A stretch of 64,000 bases of DNA. Source: Burkholderia sp. Ax-1719. GTDB lineage: Bacteria; Pseudomonadota; Gammaproteobacteria; Burkholderiales; Burkholderiaceae. Below, piece after piece: positions 60,190 through 64,000 of this stretch (positions are counted from its first letter, which is position 1; each line of letters begins with the position of its first letter). The position numbers and the translations under genes were made by a program. Under the pieces are notes generated by a model. It did not search any database, had not been told where the DNA came from, and saw only the letters and a program-made list of their open reading frames with translations. The stretch covers positions 868,001-932,000 of the forward strand of contig NZ_VWWJ01000001.1 of the NCBI RefSeq assembly GCF_011753055.1, in the 5' to 3' direction.

Positions 60190-61217
60190 GCGCGCGCGCT
60201 CGCGGGCGACCAGCCAAGCGCCGGGGCGATGATTTCGGCGAGGATACGCAGGCGTTCGATCGCCTCGTCGAGCGTGGAGCTTTCCGACTGCACGACCGGT
60301 AGGAAGTAGCTCGCGAACGGGAACAGGGCGGGGTCGGCGCGCAGGCTGTCGACGATCTCCTCTGGCGGCCCGTAGTGCACGTTCAGCAGCCGCAGGATCT
60401 GCTCGGGATCGCTCACGCCGGGATGACCGACCGTCGCGAGCCACGGGCCGTGGCGCACGACGTCCGGCGCCAGCGCGTCGAGCGCAGTCCTGCGATTCGC
60501 TGCGGGAAAGACCGCGCGCACGATGCCCAGACGCGGCGTGCCCGTTGGCGCGCGTTCGCGCCATGCGTCGAGGTACGCGCGTGCGAGCGGCAACTGGACG
60601 GTGCGCGGATCATGAACCGCGGTTCCCAGCAGCAAACCATTGCCGTGCTGCGCGGTGAGCCGGGCGCCGTCCACGGTCGAATGCGAGTGCCAGAGGCGCT
60701 CGCGCAAGCCGGGTGCGGGCGGTTGCAGCCGAAGCGTCTCGGCTTCCGCGTTATCCGCATCCGGGGAGGGTCCAAGCGGGCGGCCTTCGAGCGCGTGTTC
60801 GAGCCGTGTCAGCGCGCTGGCGAAACCGCTCTGGCGCGCGTCGGGCGCGACGCCGAATGCGGCAAACGCGTCGACGTTCGCGCCGCCGCTACCGAGCCCG
60901 AGCTGCAGGCGCCCGCCTGCGAGGGTGTCGAGGACGGCGGCGTCTTCCGCGAGCCGGATCGGATCTTCCAGGGGCAACGTGACGATGCCGGTGCCCAGCT
61001 CGATGCGGCGCGTGCGCTGTGCAACCGCGGCGAGCAGCACGAGCGGCGCGGGCAGGCGGCCCGTCTCCTGGCCGAAGTGATGCTGCGCCACCCAGGCGCT
61101 GTCAAACCCCAGCGCTTCGGCGGCTTCGATCAGTTCGAGTGTCTCGTGAAGAACGCGCGGCGATGCGTCGGGCGCGTACACACGCGTCAGGAAGCCGAGG
61201 CGCAGGCGGCGCGTCAT
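60186..61217 (-). CDS. LLM-class FMN monooxygenase
   Basis: A 343-residue flavin-dependent oxidoreductase of the luciferase family: LRLGFLTRVYAPDASPRVLHETLELIEAAEALGFDSAWVAQHHFGQE, RIELGTGIVTLPLEDPIRLAEDAAVLDTLAGGRLQLGLGSG. This form is used in several organosulfur and aromatic pathways. It overlaps both neighbours by four bases and is translated with them. Confidence 0.88.
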   Translation of the reverse strand: MTRRLRLGFLTRVYAPDASPRVLHETLELIEAAEALGFDSAWVAQHHFGQETGRLPAPLVLLAAVAQRTRRIELGTGIVTLPLEDPIRLAEDAAVLDTLAGGRLQLGLGSGGANVDAFAAFGVAPDARQSGFASALTRLEHALEGRPLGPSPDADNAEAETLRLQPPAPGLRERLWHSHSTVDGARLTAQHGNGLLLGTAVHDPRTVQLPLARAYLDAWRERAPTGTPRLGIVRAVFPAANRRTALDALAPDVVRHGPWLATVGHPGVSDPEQILRLLNVHYGPPEEIVDSLRADPALFPFASYFLPVVQSESSTLDEAIERLRILAEIIAPALGWSPASARA

Positions 61218-62587
61218 GCTTGCCTCGCTTCGACGGGCGTCGCGAGGTCGCCGCGCACGCTCGTCGGGCGCTGCACGAATGCGGGCCGCGGCAAGCCCAG
61301 TTGATCGCGCAGTGTCGGCCCTTCGTATTCGGTGCGAAAGAGGCCGCGCCGCTGCAACTCCGGAATCACGAGTTCGACGAAATCGTCGAGACCGCCCGGC
61401 TGCCACGCGAAGGCGACGTTGAAACCGTCCGCGGCGGAGGTGCGAAACCATGCTTCGAAATGATCGGCGATCGTCTTCGGCGTTCCGGTCACGATGCCCG
61501 CGCTCGCGAAGCGCTCGTAGAGCTGGCGGATGGTCAGGTTCTCGCGGCGCGCGAGGTCCACGATCAGTTGCTGGCGGCTCTTGCTGCGATTGCTCGGCGG
61601 CAGTTCGGGCAGCGGGCCGTCGAGCGGATAGCCGGACAGGTCGAAGTCGCCCGCATTGTCGGCCAGCAGGCGCAAGCCGAGCACGGGGTCGATCAGCGCC
61701 TGCAGCGCGTCCAGTTTCTCGCGCGCCTCGGCCTCGCTCGCGCCGACGATGGGCACGATGCCTGGCAGGATCTTCAGATGCTCGGGATTGCGTCCCCAGC
61801 GCGGCATGCGGCCTTTCACATCGGCGTAGAACGCGCGGGCGTCGTCAAGACGATGCTGCGACGTGAAGATGACTTCCGCGCAGCGCGCGGCCAGTTCACG
61901 CCCCGCCTCGGACGATCCGGCCTGCACCAGCACCGGATGTCCCTGCGGCGGCCGGGCCACATTCAGCGGGCCTCGCACGGAGAAGTGCGGCCCGCGATGA
62001 TTGAGCACGTGCAGCTTCTCGTGGTCGAAGTGCAGGCCGGCGGCCTTGTCCTCGATAAAGGCGTCGTCCTCCCAACTGTCCCACAGACCCGCCACGACAC
62101 GCTGGAATTCGTCGGCGCGCGTGTAGCGGTCGGCGTGCGCGAGATGCGGCGCATCGCCGAAGTTGGCGGCCTCGTCGGGCACCACCGAAGTGACGAGATT
62201 CCAGCCCGCGCGGCCGCCGCTCAGATGGTCGAGCGACGCGAATTTGCGCGCGAGATGGTAGGGCGCGTTATAGGTGGTCGTCGCGGTGGCGATCAGGCCG
62301 ATGCGCTCCGTCACGGCTGCGAGCGCGGCAAGCAGCGTGAGCGGCTCGAACGTTTCCGCGCGGGCGCTGCGGCGCAGCGAGTCGATATGGCTGCCCTGTG
62401 TGGCGACCACGTCGGCGATAAAGATCGCGTCGAACTTGCCGCGCTCGGCGGTCTGCGCGAGTCGGCGCCAATGCGCGAAGTCGCGCGTGCCTTGCGGGTG
62501 CGAATCAGGATGCCGCCACCCGGCGACGTGACTGCCGCCGCCGTTGAGCATCGCGTTGAGTTTCAACTGGCCGGTGCGCTGGGTCAT
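61214..62587 (-). CDS. LLM-class FMN monooxygenase, NtaA/SnaA/DszA family
   Basis: A 457-residue member of the NtaA/DszA group. MTQRTGQLKLNAMLNGGGSHVAGWRHP, AERGKFDAIFIADVVATQG, ALAAVTERIGLIATATTTYNAPYHLARKFASLDHLSGGRAGWNLVTS and PVLVQAGSSEAGRELAARCAEVIFTSQ are clear signatures. Relatives oxidise aromatic or alkyl sulfones, sulfides or nitrilotriacetate with FMNH2. It is the first enzyme gene after the TonB receptor, 13 bases apart. Confidence 0.92.
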   Translation of the reverse strand: MTQRTGQLKLNAMLNGGGSHVAGWRHPDSHPQGTRDFAHWRRLAQTAERGKFDAIFIADVVATQGSHIDSLRRSARAETFEPLTLLAALAAVTERIGLIATATTTYNAPYHLARKFASLDHLSGGRAGWNLVTSVVPDEAANFGDAPHLAHADRYTRADEFQRVVAGLWDSWEDDAFIEDKAAGLHFDHEKLHVLNHRGPHFSVRGPLNVARPPQGHPVLVQAGSSEAGRELAARCAEVIFTSQHRLDDARAFYADVKGRMPRWGRNPEHLKILPGIVPIVGASEAEAREKLDALQALIDPVLGLRLLADNAGDFDLSGYPLDGPLPELPPSNRSKSRQQLIVDLARRENLTIRQLYERFASAGIVTGTPKTIADHFEAWFRTSAADGFNVAFAWQPGGLDDFVELVIPELQRRGLFRTEYEGPTLRDQLGLPRPAFVQRPTSVRGDLATPVEARQA

Positions 62588-62599
62588 GCGCTTCGCTCC

Positions 62600-64000
62600 T
62601 TAGTAGGTGTACGTCACACGCAGCCCGATGGTGCGCGGCTCGCCCGCGGCAGCGACATTGGTGCCGGGCAGGAAGTAGTTTTTCGTCAGATCGTATTGAC
62701 GGTTGAACAGGTTGCGCGCCCACAGCGAGACGTCCCAGTGGCGATCGGGCGTGGAGACCGTCACGCTCGCGTTGAAGAGCCAGTAGCCATCGACCGTGTA
62801 ATTCGGTCCGAGCAGCAGCAATTGCGAATACGCATCGCGATAGCTGTAATTGGTTTCCGCGCGGAACCGGTAGCCGCCCGTGAACCAGCTATAGGCGACC
62901 TGGCCGCCGTAGCTCAGGCGCGGAAAGCTCAGTGACGAGCCGTTGTAGTCGCTGAAGACGTTGGTGCCGGCGGCCGCCGAGGCGACCGTGTTGTAGGTGA
63001 CGAAAGGCGCGGTGTACTTGCCGTACTTGTAGCCGACGTACTGGGAGATCACGAGCCCGTTCAGCGGGTGCCAGTCGAGTTCCGTTTCGAAACCGTCGAT
63101 GCGGGACTTCGGCGCGTTCACGAAGGTGCCGATCAGCGACTGCGAAGTCGGATCGTAGGTGGCGGAGAGCACCTGCTGATCGCGATAGTCATAGTGGAAC
63201 GCCGAGAAGTTCCAGCGCAGCGAGCGCGTGAGGTCGCTCTTGAAGCCCGCCTCGTAGGCGGTCAGCGTTTCCGGCTTGAACGGCGCGAGCGCATTCGAAT
63301 TCGCGGTGTTGTGCGCGGTGAAGCCGCCTGATTTGTAGCCGCGGCTGACACTCGCGTAGAGCAGCGTGGCCGGTGCGAGATCGAATTCGAGCCCGACCTT
63401 GCCCGAGGTGCCGTTCGACGTCAGTGACTGGTTGCCGTCGCCGCTCGTGAAGCCCGAGAACGGCACGAACGACGGCGTGAGCTCGCCCGAGGCGAAGTCG
63501 GTCAGATCTCGGTGCTCGTGCTCCTGGCGAATGCCGAAGATGCCGCGCAGCCGGGGCGTGATGTCGTAGGTCGCCTGACCGTACGCGCCGAGCGTATCGA
63601 CCGACTGCTTGTAACGCGTGAGCGCGATGAAGCCGAGACGGTCCGTGAAGTCGGAATAGAACTTTTCGTCCAGATCGTCGTGCGAATAGAACAGGCCCGC
63701 GACCCAGCGCAGCCGCGTGTCGGCATGCGAGGAAAGCCGCAGCTCCTGCGTGAATTCGTTGATGGTGTCGTCGAAGTACTCATCGGAATCGTGATACGAG
63801 GTGGCATCCCAATCCATGTATTCGCGGCGATGCAGGTAGTCGAACGAAGTGATGCTCTTGAGATCGACGGGGCCGAGATTCCAGGTCGCGCTCAGATCGA
63901 AGCCGGCGTTCACGTTGTTCTTGCCGGGTTTCGAATCGGTCGAAAGGCCCGTCACGCGTGCGAACGCAGGGCTGATGCCCCAGCCGGTCTTGGTGATGTC
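62600..64000 (-). CDS. TonB-dependent receptor (N-terminus outside the window)
   Basis: The minus-strand frame is open from the right edge to the stop at 62600, so only the C-terminal about 466 residues of the outer-membrane barrel are seen. It shows TonB-dependent receptor traits: many aromatic beta-strand repeats, GVSRGYKSGGFTAHN-like (SVSRGYKSGGFTAHN) in the family position, LFNRQYDLTKNYFLPGT and the end GLRVTYTY with terminal aromatic residue. It would import a bulky or scarce substrate across the outer membrane. Being first in the set with four LLM genes suggests that it takes up an organosulfur or related compound. Confidence 0.9.
   Translation of the reverse strand, partial: DITKTGWGISPAFARVTGLSTDSKPGKNNVNAGFDLSATWNLGPVDLKSITSFDYLHRREYMDWDATSYHDSDEYFDDTINEFTQELRLSSHADTRLRWVAGLFYSHDDLDEKFYSDFTDRLGFIALTRYKQSVDTLGAYGQATYDITPRLRGIFGIRQEHEHRDLTDFASGELTPSFVPFSGFTSGDGNQSLTSNGTSGKVGLEFDLAPATLLYASVSRGYKSGGFTAHNTANSNALAPFKPETLTAYEAGFKSDLTRSLRWNFSAFHYDYRDQQVLSATYDPTSQSLIGTFVNAPKSRIDGFETELDWHPLNGLVISQYVGYKYGKYTAPFVTYNTVASAAAGTNVFSDYNGSSLSFPRLSYGGQVAYSWFTGGYRFRAETNYSYRDAYSQLLLLGPNYTVDGYWLFNASVTVSTPDRHWDVSLWARNLFNRQYDLTKNYFLPGTNVAAAGEPRTIGLRVTYTY

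Noticed and set aside
61019..62935. A 638-residue open frame on the plus strand opposite the LLM genes
   Set aside because: It lies antisense to two well-supported genes in a high-GC region; its composition is not that of a real protein.
1..64000. CRISPR arrays, tRNA or rRNA genes
   Set aside because: I looked for regularly spaced repeats, CCA-ending cloverleaf stems and rRNA signatures and found none.

Overview
The window reads as a chromosomal or megaplasmid segment of a beta-proteobacterium of the Burkholderiaceae, most like Paraburkholderia or Caballeronia. The reasons are high GC and strong third-position GC bias, two Burkholderia-type trimeric porins whose mature ends begin QSSITLYG/QSSVTLYG, DUF4148 and LprI-type small exported proteins, and many LysR, TetR, IclR, AraC and HxlR regulators beside small catabolic operons. 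I see no rRNA, tRNA or CRISPR array. The naming is from sequence recognition only.

Layout. (1) 1-743: truncated diguanylate cyclase. (2) 740-6384: electrophile or xenobiotic-handling genes, each beside a regulator: an Old Yellow Enzyme with a divergent HxlR repressor and a palindromic operator; an SDR-like protein, a TetR repressor and a 2-hydroxychromene-2-carboxylate isomerase-like protein sharing an operator motif; an NmrA-like protein and an AraC regulator. (3) 6740-10654: small exported protein, LysR regulator, serine hydrolase plus MFS exporter. (4) 10912-18251: membrane, exported and envelope proteins, including an ankyrin-SUFU protein, an M48 protease, a DUF4424-like protein and two LprI-type proteins. 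(5) 18505-22667: response regulator, histidine kinase and a pseudo-receiver regulator, followed by a DUF4148 protein and an exported type I 3-dehydroquinate dehydratase. (6) 22899-28039: porin, then a three-gene membrane gluconate-type dehydrogenase. (7) 28391-30126: HipA toxin followed by its HTH partner, with palindromes. (8) 30171-34834: SDR, amino-acid ABC transporter lacking an adjacent ATPase, tautomerase and TetR regulator. (9) 34856-40696: orphan histidine kinase, decayed IS with 5-bp flanking repeats, AT-rich lipoprotein and a broken Rieske/FAD reductase.

(10) 40697-52799 is a ten-gene, tightly packed minus-strand operon: aldolase, 2-hydroxyacid dehydrogenase, SMP-30 lactonase, MFS, porin, amidohydrolase, three more MFS and a Tat-exported amidohydrolase. 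It is divergent from an IclR regulator across three TTGTAC-type palindromes. It probably imports and degrades a hydroxy-, keto- or lactone-acid, but the substrate is not evident.

(11) 52800-57060 is a lower-GC insert that looks like a small anti-phage defence island: an unknown 305-aa protein, an AbiV-like gene interrupted by one in-frame TAA, a divergent AbiJ-NTD4-like protein with a C-terminal HEPN RNase motif, and a decayed tyrosine integrase at the edge. (12) 57212-64000 is an organosulfur-type module: a sigma-54 activator without a sensor domain, four LLM flavin monooxygenase-family genes in one overlapping operon, and a TonB-dependent receptor cut by the right edge.

The most unusual items are the defence island with its split AbiV, the ankyrin-SUFU protein without a visible toxin, the exported AroD, the pseudo-receiver third component, the reversed hipA-hipB order with palindromes, and the four-MFS operon.
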